Shown: positions 55,042 through 64,000 of the stretch, one piece after another
Numbering within the stretch: position 1 is the stretch's first letter
Layout of the letters: each line of letters opens with the position of its first letter
Assembly: GCA_010279815.1 (NCBI GenBank)
Contig: QEOQ01000226.1
Location: forward strand, 2,783,045 to 2,847,044
Direction of reading: 5' to 3'
Origin: Brachionus plicatilis
Taxonomy: Eukaryota > Rotifera > Eurotatoria > Ploima > Brachionidae
DNA: 64,000 nt
Program-made: the position numbers and the translations under genes
The notes under the pieces: generated by a model
Told to the model about the DNA's origin: nothing
The model's database searches: none
What the model saw: the letters and a program-made list of their open reading frames with translations, nothing else

Positions 55042-56990
55042 AAAAAACATCAAAAACAAATTTTTATTAAGTTTTGAATAATCTACTATTTTTGAATAAA
55101 TAGCTAAATTTTATTTTATAATTCATTTTTTAACGTCCTTATACATATATTTTCCATCTTTTTTTAAAAAGAAACAAAAAATACTTTACAAATATTAATA
55201 ACTTTTTATCTTTATATGTAATTTTTTTTTAAAACTTTGCCAAGACAGGCGTAATTTTGTGAAATTAATAAAAATAAAAATAATAATTATTTAATACATC
55301 GCCAGAATAGGCTTTAATTTAATCAATAAAATAACTTTTTAGTATTTGATTTTGAATTGAAAAGCGGTACTTCTACTCAGGTGAAAGTGTCTCTGACTTT
55401 GAAGTTTTGTCTCAACAACTTAGGATTCAAAAATATATAGAACCTTATTAAACCAGCTTTTTGACCCAATATGAGACTCATCTCTCATGGTCAAACAATT
55501 ATTTTCAATCTTATATTATATTTTTTTAATTAAAGTTGGGAATTTTCTGTACTTTTTGAAAATTTAATTACTTTTTTCCAAGATTTTTATTTTTTTATGA
55601 AAGTGGATTTTTTTTTATATTCTTAAGAACATGACTTCCTACTGACTCTCATTATTCTTGTAGATAATTTCAAGAGCTTTCCAAAAATGTGTATTAAATT
55701 GTGGGTCAGTAAAGGGGTCGGTTTTTTCTAAGCTATATGTATAAATCAAGAAAACTTGGGTTTATACAAAAAGCTTAGAAAATTCTGAATCTTATTTTTC
55801 GCATTTTAATTTTCAAATTTGATTCATTGAAAGCTCTTTTAATGAATCGAATTATGTATTTGTCTTCAAAAATAATGGCGTTTAGAAAGAAGTCAGATTT
55901 TTAAAAAAATAAAAAAATTTAATTTTCAAAAAAAAATAGAAAATCCACTACCAAATGACATGCTAAAACTTTTAAAAAAATTGTTTTTCTTTGTAAAACA
56001 AGCGCGGACTTTCAAATTTTCAAAATTTGCGGTCTATGCTTTAGTACGACCTATTTTTCTTAAAGGATGTTTTTTAATTAAAAAAATAGATAATTTTATG
56101 AAGCTGAAAAATTAAAAAATTTCCAGACTTTTTAAAATATTGAATAAATTGTTCCATGACAAAGTTTAGAGAAATAAGGTTTTATATTTTTTAAAAGCAT
56201 TTTGCCTATTTTTGATGCTTAAATCAGCTAATATAAATTACAATATTAATTTTAAAGCGTGAATTTAAAGCTTTAAAGCATTTCTGAAAAAAATAATAAT
56301 TTTTATTATTTTTGTAAAAAATATTTTCTTCAAAAAACTCTGAATTTTAAAGCCCATTTTCTAAAAGTTAATTCAAAATTGAATTCTAAAAAAAGTGTCT
56401 ATCTTCTAAAAGTCAAATTGATACTCAAAAGCTTGCCATAATCAATCATTTTAAATTGAATCAGAACTTAAATCCAAATGATGATGCTGAAGACAAAACC
56501 TGTCAATTTTTGTCCGATTCAAGGACTTAAGACTAGAAGATTATTATAACACCATTAAAAGTGCGTTTAAATTTTAAAATAAATTACAAGAAAAATGTTG
56601 TGTTAATGAACAAAAAAATCTTGTTTGAATCAAAAATGCGCTGTGTTTCGACTACGTGTAATTTAAAAAAATTATTCATCGACTTGAGATTGAATAAATC
56701 ATGCCATTATTATTTCTAATTAAAGTTACTACAGCAATCGACAAAATCATCCAGCTTTTATTAAAAAATCTTTCGACAATTTAGAAAAAAAAAAAAAAAA
56801 TTTTTTTCATGCAACAAATTTACATTTTATTTTGTTCAATTAGATCTAACAATTAAAATTTAAATCAAATACAAAATTAAGCTTCTTACATAAGCTAGTT
56901 TAAATAGCAGAAAAAAAATAAAAAAACTTTTTTTTTTTTCTCAAAATTTTCTAAATCATACAAAAAGTATTTTTAGAGAGCATTTTCTGA
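55042..56990. other. Intergenic stretch upstream of fatty acid synthase
   Basis: AT-rich. I see no gene. The last few hundred bases should hold the fatty acid synthase promoter and 5' UTR. Confidence 0.45.
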
Positions 56991-56996
56991 CACGTG
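56991..56996. promoter_or_regulatory. CACGTG E-box just upstream of the FAS start
   Basis: A palindromic CACGTG lies 31 bp before the ATG, within or near the 5' UTR. Such E-boxes bind bHLH-zip factors, which regulate fatty acid synthase in other animals. Function here is inference from position only. Confidence 0.25.
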
Positions 56997-57026
56997 TTAA
57001 TTCAATTAAAAAAGTCAGACAACAAA

Positions 57027-60000
57027 ATGACCGGCCCAAATGCAGAGGTCGAACCGGACCAAATTGTAATCTCAGGCATATCAGGCCGCTACCCACAATC
57101 CAGCAACATTGACGAGTTTGCCAAAAATTTGTTCGACGGAGTGGACATGGTGACCGAGACGGACCGCAGATGGCCGCCAGGTCTGTACGGCCTGCCGCGC
57201 CGAAACGGCACTCTCAAGGACATATCAAAATTTGACGCGCAATTTTTCGGCGTCAACCCCAAGCAAGCAGATCAAATGGACCCTCAGCTAAGAATGCTGC
57301 TCGAAGTGGCCTACGAGGCCATATTCGACTCGGGCATCAGCCCCTCGGAGCTCGCAGGCACCAGGACCGGCGTCTACATTGGGCTCAGCTCTTCTGAAGC
57401 TCTCTACGCCTACTCACACAATCCATCTGAGCTCTCTGGTTACTCGATGACCGGGTGCGCGTCCAGCATGCTCGCCAACCGTCTCTCTTTCTTTTTTGAC
57501 TTCAAGGGCCCCAGCTACACAGTCGACACTGCTTGCTCGTCAAGTCTGGTCGCTCTGGACGCTGCCGTGCAGTCAATCAAGTCAGGATACTGTGACTATG
57601 CAATTGTTGGCGGTGCCAATTTGCTCACAAGGCCTCAAACGTCGCTGCAGTTTCAGCGCTTGGGCATGCTGTCGCCGGACGGCATGTGCAAGTCGTTTGA
57701 CTCATCTGGCAAAGGATATGTCCGCAGTGAGACTGTGTCAGTGGTTTTCATACAAAAAAAGTCCACTTGCCGCAAATACTACGCGAGAATAATCAACTCA
57801 AGAGTGAACACAGACGGAGCCAAGGAACAGGGCATCACTTTTCCCAATGGCCAAGTTCAAGCTCGTCTACTTGAAGAGCTATACACCCAGTCTAGAATAG
57901 ACCCAAGAATGGTTAGTTATGTAGAAGCGCATGGAACTGGCACCAAAGCCGGCGATCCACAAGAACTGAATGCCATCGCTGACATATTCAGCAAAAATAG
58001 AGCTAATCCCTTGCTGATCGGCTCCACAAAGTCCAACATGGGACACCCTGAGCCTGCCTCTGGTCTAGCAGCGCTGTCAAAAATTCTAATTTCTATCCAG
58101 AGTGGCATCATTCCCGCAAATCTTCACTTCAAAGAACCAAATGGCCAAATCGAAGCCTTACTTGACGGAAGACTTAGAGTTGTGGACAAAAATATGAAGC
58201 TAATTGAAGGTTTGATAGGCCTGAATTCTTTTGGCTTTGGTGGTGCCAATGCTCATTTGTTGATCGAGCCAAATTGGGACAAGGAAAAAAATTTATGGTC
58301 AGAAAAGAGCTATGTGAATGAGGTGAGCAAAAAAGTGAGACTATTCCAGTTTAGTTCGCGCACTGAACAAGGCTTGAATGAAATTTTAGATTTGGTCGAG
58401 CAATCAGACGACTTGGCACTTAGTTGTATCCTGGAGCCTTTGTCCCTTCAATCCACACATGCCTTCCGCGCATTCACCATTCTAAATGGAAAGAGCCAAA
58501 TCAGAGAGTTCAACCATGAGCACAAAGAAAAAAGGCCTGTTTGGTATGTTTTCTCGGGCATGGGGACCCAATGGACTGGCATGGGCTGCGACCTAATGCA
58601 GATCGAAACTTTCCGCCAGTCCATCCAAAAATCAGCTCTCATCCTAAAGCCCTTTGAGTTAGATCTGGTACAGATCATAAACCATGCTGACTCGGACACA
58701 TTCAAAAGAACATTGAACTCATTTGTGGCCATTGCTTCAATTCAGATCGCGCTGGTTGATTGTTTCAACCAGTTGGAAGTGAGGCCAGATGGCATTTTGG
58801 GCCATTCGGTGGGAGAACTTGGCTGTGCCTATGCAGACGGCTGTCTCACTCATGAAGAGACTTTGCTGGCCGCGTTTTACAGAGGCAAGTGCATTGAGGA
58901 GGCCTCTTTGCCGCCCGGAGCAATGGCTGCTGTCGGCCTCACTTGGGCTGAGTGCAAAAAAAGATGTCCGCAAGGTGTGGTTGCCGCTTGCCACAATGCC
59001 CCAGACACGGTCACTATTTCCGGACCGAAAGAGCTTGTCGCACAATTTGTCCAGCAGCTGAAATCTGAAGGAGTGTTTGCCAGAGATGTGGACTCTTCCA
59101 ATGTGGCCTTTCATTCCCACTACATGTGTCAAATAGCTGCCAAGTTAAAAGACTATTTAAATCAGGTGATCAAAGAGCCACGTCTAAGGTCAAACAAATG
59201 GATTTCTTCGTCAATAGAAGAAAAAAATTGGCACTCTGAATTGTGCAAGTATTCTTCAGCTGATTACCATGTTAACAATTTGTGCAGTGCTGTCTTGTTC
59301 CAAGAGGCGCTCAGTCATGTGCCTGCCAATGCTATCACCATCGAAATAGCGCCGCATGCCCTCCTCCAAGCCATACTCAAAAGATCTCTCACCAAAGACA
59401 ACATATTCATAGGCCTGCTGAACAAAAATGCCTCAAATCAAATAGAGAATTTTTACGCCCAACTGGGCCGTCTCTATCTCAACGGAGTTGACTTTAAGCC
59501 GACTAGACTGCTGATTGACACAAAATGGCAGCATGCGCTCTATCCAATACCGGTGAAGACAAAATTTTTGTCACCACTCATGAAATGGGACCATGGTCAT
59601 TCGTGGAATGTGCCCAAATACACTGACTTTACTTCTCAAGCAAATGGCTCCACATCTTCCACAGAGGCTGCTAATTTTAGCTATGTGATTGATCTAGAAG
59701 GTGACAATGCATATTTGAGTGGACACCAAATTGACGGAAGAGTGCTCTATCCGGCCACTGGCTATATTTGTTTGGTGTGGCAAAGTGTGGCCAAAATGGC
59801 TCAAAGCAAACGTCTCGGCATGATAGATGACACAAATTTAGTCTTGCCGGCCATTGAATTCCAAAATGTAGAAATACACAGAGCTTCAATTTTGAAAGAG
59901 GGAGAAAAAATTAATTTTGAGGTAAATTTGATGGCAACAAGCGGTTCATTTGAGTTGACAGAAGGCGGAAATTTGGTAGTGAGCGGCCAAGTGAGACTTT

Positions 60001-63000
60001 TGGAGGAAAAAATGGACCCAGACCAAGCCAGTCAAATGAACACTCTGGATGCATTGTCAAGAATAAAGAGAACAGAAAGCATGCTCAAGGAGGAAGTTTA
60101 CAAAGAGCTGAGACTCCGTGGCTACGAGTACAAAGACCAGTTTCAGCCCATAGAAAAGTGTGACCTGAATGGAACCATGGGCTTGTTGAAATGGACGGGC
60201 AATTGGGTGCCATTTTTGGACGCCATGCTTCAAATGAATGTGCTCGGACACCAAAGAGGACTTTTGCTTCCGACCAGAATCCGAACCATCCAAATAGACC
60301 CAGCACAACACTTGAGTTTAGTTGAAGACTGCAGCTTGCCAGTCATGTTCGATCCTTACACCAAGACCACAATTAGTGGCGCTGCTCAAATAATTGGTCT
60401 AAACGCAACCGTGGCACCCAAGAGACAAGTCTTTCAGCCCACAATAATAGAACATGTCAAGTTTGTGGCCTATTTGGACGATGTGAACAACAACATGGTT
60501 CAACTGAGCCAACAGGAACAGACCAAACAAGACCAAGTTAAAGAGTACATTCAAAAATGTTGTTCGACAGTGAGCGAACAAAGCCATGCATCGGCGTCTT
60601 TAATTCAATTTTTGGCCTCTCAAAGCAACAATGGAGCCCAATTTTTGAGCGCATTTAGCCAAGATAAAATACTGAATATAAACAGTGACAGAGTGAACAA
60701 TTTCAAGGCTATGGTTGACATTTTTGTTGAGAATTTGCATCCTAGACCAAAAAAGGAAAAGATTCGCCTCTTGGAAATATGCAGCTCAATGAGCTATTCA
60801 ATGTGTGCCACTCTGACCAATTTGCTGCGCTCTCATCCGCACATATGCGATCAAATCGAAATTGGCTATGCTCAAATTGAAAGTGTGAGCGATTTGGAGG
60901 CCCAGTTTTTCGATCAAATCAGCTCGGACTCTTTGTTTAAAGTGGAAAAAATCGACTGGAAAATTGGCCAAGACAACAGCTTGAGCAACCATGTACCTTC
61001 AACAATTGGACAGTTCGACCTGGTCATTCTTAACAATTCTAATTTGTCCAAGTACGAAAATGTGCGCTCATGGTTGCACAATACTTTGGCCAAGTTGACG
61101 CACAGTTTTGTTCTGGTGGTCGAGGATTTTGTTCATGAAAAAGCATTCAAGCAATTAATTGCCAATTTGGAGCATTCTGTTCTGAAAAAAGATATCAGCG
61201 TGCCATCACCATTTGATTTGGAGCTGATGCAGACGCTTGGCTTGACAAAATTGAGCGAGCGGTGCGCATTTTCCGAGCAGAGTCTATGGCGATTTGGCAA
61301 AAAATACCAAAACAGCTGCTTTGTGAACACGGACAATCTGGCCGAGTTAAATTGGCTGGACGAGATCAAAACAAGCCTGAGCGATCCAACAATTGACCGA
61401 GTGTTTTTACTAAGCCAATGTGAAACAAGCGGCTTGGTCGGCCTGGTAAACTGCTTAAGAAAAGAGTCCAATGGTCACAAAATAAGATGTGTTGTAGGCA
61501 AAAGTTTGGACCAAGTGCCACAAAGTGTATTGGACAAAGATCTGGTAATGAATGTGTACAGAAATGATGAGTGGGGCTCGCTGAGACACGTGGTCACCGA
61601 CGCACACAATTTGCTCGTCAACTCAGACAAAGACTTGTTCAAAGATCAATTCAGCCGAGACGAGCACAATATGTGCGTGAACTGGCTGCAGCGCGGTGAC
61701 CTGGCCTCACTCCGCTGGATCCAAGCGGTCGCTACACACGCTCACCACGTCATTTGCCAAGTGGCATATGCAGCGCTCAATTTTCGCGACATCATGCTCG
61801 CCACCGGCAAGCTGAGTCCCGAGGCCATTCCAAACTATCACAAGATGCAGGACAATTTGCTCGGCATGGAGTTTAGTGGTCATGCTGACGGACAAAGGTG
61901 CATGGGCATTGTGAGCGCGCGCGGTCTCTCCACTCAAGTTGTTCTGGACAAAAGTTATGTTTGGCAAGTGCCGCATGAGTGGAGTTTGTGGGACGCGGCC
62001 ACCGTCCCGGTCGCCTATTCGACCGCCTACTATGCCCTGTGTGTGCGCGCCAATCTCAAAAGAGGAGAATCGGTGCTGGTGCACGCGGGCTCCGGCGCTG
62101 TCGGACAAGCAGCCATCAGCATTGCGCTCAGCTTTGACTGTCAAGTGTTCACCACTGTTTCTTCTGAGCAAAAGCGAGAGTATCTCAGGTGTCGCTTCAA
62201 CGATCGGCTGTTCTTTGCCAATTCGCGTGATCTATCATTTGAAAATGATGTTTTGAGAGAGACGCAAGGCCGCGGTGTCAACATTGTGCTCAACTCTTTG
62301 TCCGAGCAAAAATTGCAAGCGTCTGTGCGAGTTCTTGCCGAACACGGACGATTTTTGGAGATCGGAAAATTTGATCTGAACAAAAATTCCTCTCTTGGCA
62401 TGTCCGTGTTTCTCAAGAACATCAGCTTTCATGGCATTCTCTTGGACTCTTTGTTCGACAAGTCAAACGAACACGAGTGGAAGACAGTGCATGATTTGGT
62501 ACAAAATGGAATTGAGACTGGAGTGGTGAAGCCTTTGAATGCGACCATATTTGCCAAGGATCAAATTGAACAAGCGTTCAGATATATGGCGCAGGGAAAG
62601 CATATTGGAAAAGTTCTGGTGAGCTGTGCGGCAACGGCAGTTCGCGTTGAAGCCTTGGCCAAAGTGTGGTTCGCTCCGGACCACAGCTACATAATCACAG
62701 GAGGTCTGGGCGGCTTCGGTCTAGAGCTAGCCGAGTGGCTTGTGGAGCGCGGGGTCCGCAATTTAATCCTCACTTCTCGGTCCGGCATCCGAACTGGATA
62801 CCAGACCCGCAAACTAAACATGTTCGAACAAGAGTACAATGCCAATGTTCAAGTGATCAGTTATGATGTCAAAATTTTGTCCCAATGCAAATTGTTAATC
62901 CAAAAAGCCACCGAGATGAGCAAGAGTGGCAAAATTGGCGGAATTTTTCACCTGGCCGCACTGCTCCAGGACGCCCTGCTCGAAAATCAAAGTGTGACCA

Positions 63001-64000
63001 AATTCAAAACAGTCATTGACATAAAATATGAAGGCGCGCTCAATTTGGACACACTGACCAGGAGTAGTGAGCTGATGGAGGACACGGCTTACTTTGTGGT
63101 GTTTTCGTCAGTGACAAGTGGTCGCGGCAACATTGGCCAGTCGAACTATGGCTTTGCCAATTCGGCCATGGAAAGAATTTGCGAGAGAAGAAAAATGGAG
63201 GGCAAAAATGCGCTCGCCATCCAATGGGGAGCCATTGGTGACGTTGGCCTGGTGGTTGAATCTCACATGAACGGATCAAACGAAACTGTGGTCGGCGGCA
63301 CTCTCCCCCAACGAGTCTACGGATGTCTCAGAACACTGGAACATCTTTTGCTAATCAGCAATGCAGAACAGTGCGCCACTTGGTCTAGTTTTGTGCCGGC
63401 GTTTAGCGGCGCTGACAAACACAGCCAAAAGCCAGACACAGACAAAAGCTTGGTGCAAACAGTGGCCAACATTATGGGAATCAAGGACTTGAGACAGATT
63501 CGCAACGAAAAGCAAAGTCTGGCCGAAATGGGCCTCGACTCGCTGATGAGTGTGGAAATAAAGCAAATATTGGAACAAGGCTACAACATCAATTTGAGTA
63601 TGAAAGAAATTCAGGCGCTCAGTTTGGAAAAGTTGAAAGAAATGCAGCATGTGGCACCGGCCGAGGCCAAAGTGGCCACAGAGCAGAATTTTTCTGTCAA
63701 AGAAACAAAAATGCTCATGCCATCCCAAATGGTTGTCAAACTAAATGAACAAGTTGATGATGAAAAATGTGTTTTTGTTATTCATCCGATTGAGGGCCAT
63801 GTGCAAATGCTCACAGAATTCGGACACAAAATGAAGTGCAGTGTGTATGGCATTCAGTTTACCAAAGAGGCTGTTGAGACCACCAGTTTGCCACAGCTGG
63901 CCCAACTCTATTGGAAGGAAATAGAAAAAGTGAAAGGCGCTGACACAAAAATAAACTTGTGTGGCTACTCGTTTGGGGCGTCAGTGGCCTTTGAGATGGC
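57027..64000 (+). CDS. FASN: Fatty acid synthase, type I (3' end beyond window)
   Basis: One uninterrupted frame of at least 2,324 codons from ATG 57027, with no intron. It builds palmitate from acetyl- and malonyl-CoA with NADPH in the cytosol. Domains in order: ketosynthase (DTACSSSL with Cys170; EAHGTGT His302; NMGHPEP His340); malonyl/acetyl transferase (GHSVGELG, Ser594); dehydratase (HQIDGRVLYP, His900); inactive-methyltransferase/structural region (~1150-1500); enoyl reductase (HAGSGAVGQAA, ~1686); ketoreductase (TGGLGGFG ~1892; SSVTSGRGNIGQSNYGFANS, Tyr2041); acyl carrier (MGLDSL, Ser2172 for phosphopantetheine); thioesterase (GYSFGAS, Ser2315). The window ends inside the thioesterase, with perhaps 150-200 residues missing. 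All catalytic residues checked are present. GC is far above the flanking DNA, as expected for a conserved, highly expressed enzyme. Confidence 0.95.
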   Translation, partial: MTGPNAEVEPDQIVISGISGRYPQSSNIDEFAKNLFDGVDMVTETDRRWPPGLYGLPRRNGTLKDISKFDAQFFGVNPKQADQMDPQLRMLLEVAYEAIFDSGISPSELAGTRTGVYIGLSSSEALYAYSHNPSELSGYSMTGCASSMLANRLSFFFDFKGPSYTVDTACSSSLVALDAAVQSIKSGYCDYAIVGGANLLTRPQTSLQFQRLGMLSPDGMCKSFDSSGKGYVRSETVSVVFIQKKSTCRKYYARIINSRVNTDGAKEQGITFPNGQVQARLLEELYTQSRIDPRMVSYVEAHGTGTKAGDPQELNAIADIFSKNRANPLLIGSTKSNMGHPEPASGLAALSKILISIQSGIIPANLHFKEPNGQIEALLDGRLRVVDKNMKLIEGLIGLNSFGFGGANAHLLIEPNWDKEKNLWSEKSYVNEVSKKVRLFQFSSRTEQGLNEILDLVEQSDDLALSCILEPLSLQSTHAFRAFTILNGKSQIREFNHEHKEKRPVWYVFSGMGTQWTGMGCDLMQIETFRQSIQKSALILKPFELDLVQIINHADSDTFKRTLNSFVAIASIQIALVDCFNQLEVRPDGILGHSVGELGCAYADGCLTHEETLLAAFYRGKCIEEASLPPGAMAAVGLTWAECKKRCPQGVVAACHNAPDTVTISGPKELVAQFVQQLKSEGVFARDVDSSNVAFHSHYMCQIAAKLKDYLNQVIKEPRLRSNKWISSSIEEKNWHSELCKYSSADYHVNNLCSAVLFQEALSHVPANAITIEIAPHALLQAILKRSLTKDNIFIGLLNKNASNQIENFYAQLGRLYLNGVDFKPTRLLIDTKWQHALYPIPVKTKFLSPLMKWDHGHSWNVPKYTDFTSQANGSTSSTEAANFSYVIDLEGDNAYLSGHQIDGRVLYPATGYICLVWQSVAKMAQSKRLGMIDDTNLVLPAIEFQNVEIHRASILKEGEKINFEVNLMATSGSFELTEGGNLVVSGQVRLLEEKMDPDQASQMNTLDALSRIKRTESMLKEEVYKELRLRGYEYKDQFQPIEKCDLNGTMGLLKWTGNWVPFLDAMLQMNVLGHQRGLLLPTRIRTIQIDPAQHLSLVEDCSLPVMFDPYTKTTISGAAQIIGLNATVAPKRQVFQPTIIEHVKFVAYLDDVNNNMVQLSQQEQTKQDQVKEYIQKCCSTVSEQSHASASLIQFLASQSNNGAQFLSAFSQDKILNINSDRVNNFKAMVDIFVENLHPRPKKEKIRLLEICSSMSYSMCATLTNLLRSHPHICDQIEIGYAQIESVSDLEAQFFDQISSDSLFKVEKIDWKIGQDNSLSNHVPSTIGQFDLVILNNSNLSKYENVRSWLHNTLAKLTHSFVLVVEDFVHEKAFKQLIANLEHSVLKKDISVPSPFDLELMQTLGLTKLSERCAFSEQSLWRFGKKYQNSCFVNTDNLAELNWLDEIKTSLSDPTIDRVFLLSQCETSGLVGLVNCLRKESNGHKIRCVVGKSLDQVPQSVLDKDLVMNVYRNDEWGSLRHVVTDAHNLLVNSDKDLFKDQFSRDEHNMCVNWLQRGDLASLRWIQAVATHAHHVICQVAYAALNFRDIMLATGKLSPEAIPNYHKMQDNLLGMEFSGHADGQRCMGIVSARGLSTQVVLDKSYVWQVPHEWSLWDAATVPVAYSTAYYALCVRANLKRGESVLVHAGSGAVGQAAISIALSFDCQVFTTVSSEQKREYLRCRFNDRLFFANSRDLSFENDVLRETQGRGVNIVLNSLSEQKLQASVRVLAEHGRFLEIGKFDLNKNSSLGMSVFLKNISFHGILLDSLFDKSNEHEWKTVHDLVQNGIETGVVKPLNATIFAKDQIEQAFRYMAQGKHIGKVLVSCAATAVRVEALAKVWFAPDHSYIITGGLGGFGLELAEWLVERGVRNLILTSRSGIRTGYQTRKLNMFEQEYNANVQVISYDVKILSQCKLLIQKATEMSKSGKIGGIFHLAALLQDALLENQSVTKFKTVIDIKYEGALNLDTLTRSSELMEDTAYFVVFSSVTSGRGNIGQSNYGFANSAMERICERRKMEGKNALAIQWGAIGDVGLVVESHMNGSNETVVGGTLPQRVYGCLRTLEHLLLISNAEQCATWSSFVPAFSGADKHSQKPDTDKSLVQTVANIMGIKDLRQIRNEKQSLAEMGLDSLMSVEIKQILEQGYNINLSMKEIQALSLEKLKEMQHVAPAEAKVATEQNFSVKETKMLMPSQMVVKLNEQVDDEKCVFVIHPIEGHVQMLTEFGHKMKCSVYGIQFTKEAVETTSLPQLAQLYWKEIEKVKGADTKINLCGYSFGASVAFEM

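Noticed and set aside
57496..63728. Many open frames on both strands inside the fatty acid synthase
   Set aside because: They overlap a single conserved frame with all synthase motifs and are shadows caused by its higher GC.

Overview
The window is AT-rich animal DNA, probably from a small invertebrate. The choline-phosphate cytidylyltransferase, animal type I fatty acid synthase, DUF229 protein and Ly6/quiver-like protein are all metazoan types. The short introns that can be placed are about 47 to 81 bp. A monogonont rotifer such as Brachionus would fit (very low GC, tiny introns, many CR1/RTE-like LINE remains), but that placement is inference. Host exons stand out as GC-richer islands in poly(A)/poly(T)-rich DNA.

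Layout. 0-12 kb: a piggyBac-like terminal-inverted-repeat element cut by the window edge, a small possible two-exon gene (minus), LINE remains, and a KRBA2/Ginger-like integrase relic split by a hAT-type MITE. 12.8-20.4 kb: two nearly identical intronless exostosin-like (GT47-type) glycosyltransferase genes 6.5 kb apart, with a foldback element, an RTE endonuclease relic, a tandem repeat and a tRNA-derived SINE between them. 21-22.5 kb: nested inverted-repeat elements. 22.9-24.3 kb: choline-phosphate cytidylyltransferase (minus), the rate-limiting step of phosphatidylcholine synthesis. 28.9-29.4 kb: a complete three-exon Ly6/quiver-like GPI-anchor candidate (plus). 32.6-35.0 kb: the most unusual locus, a unit bounded by pogo/Tc1-like inverted repeats and TA dinucleotides that encodes a Rep-like HUH nuclease plus SF3-type helicase and a second small ORF. 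36-39 kb: retroelement and hAT transposase relics. 41.8-53.3 kb: one DUF229 gene whose two coding exons join in phase across an 8.8 kb intron packed with mobile elements. 54-55 kb: another 5'-truncated LINE. 57.0-64.0 kb: an intronless fatty acid synthase reading frame running off the window in its thioesterase domain.

Two host genes belong to lipid metabolism (fatty acid synthase and choline-phosphate cytidylyltransferase), but they are 33 kb apart on opposite strands and nothing shows co-regulation. Most of the remaining structure is transposon biology. A hAT MITE family has six copies, four with exact 8-bp target duplications. CR1-like LINEs end in (TAC)n tails. Several independent foldback elements are present. 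The Rep-encoding transposon-like unit is the best candidate for an undescribed system.
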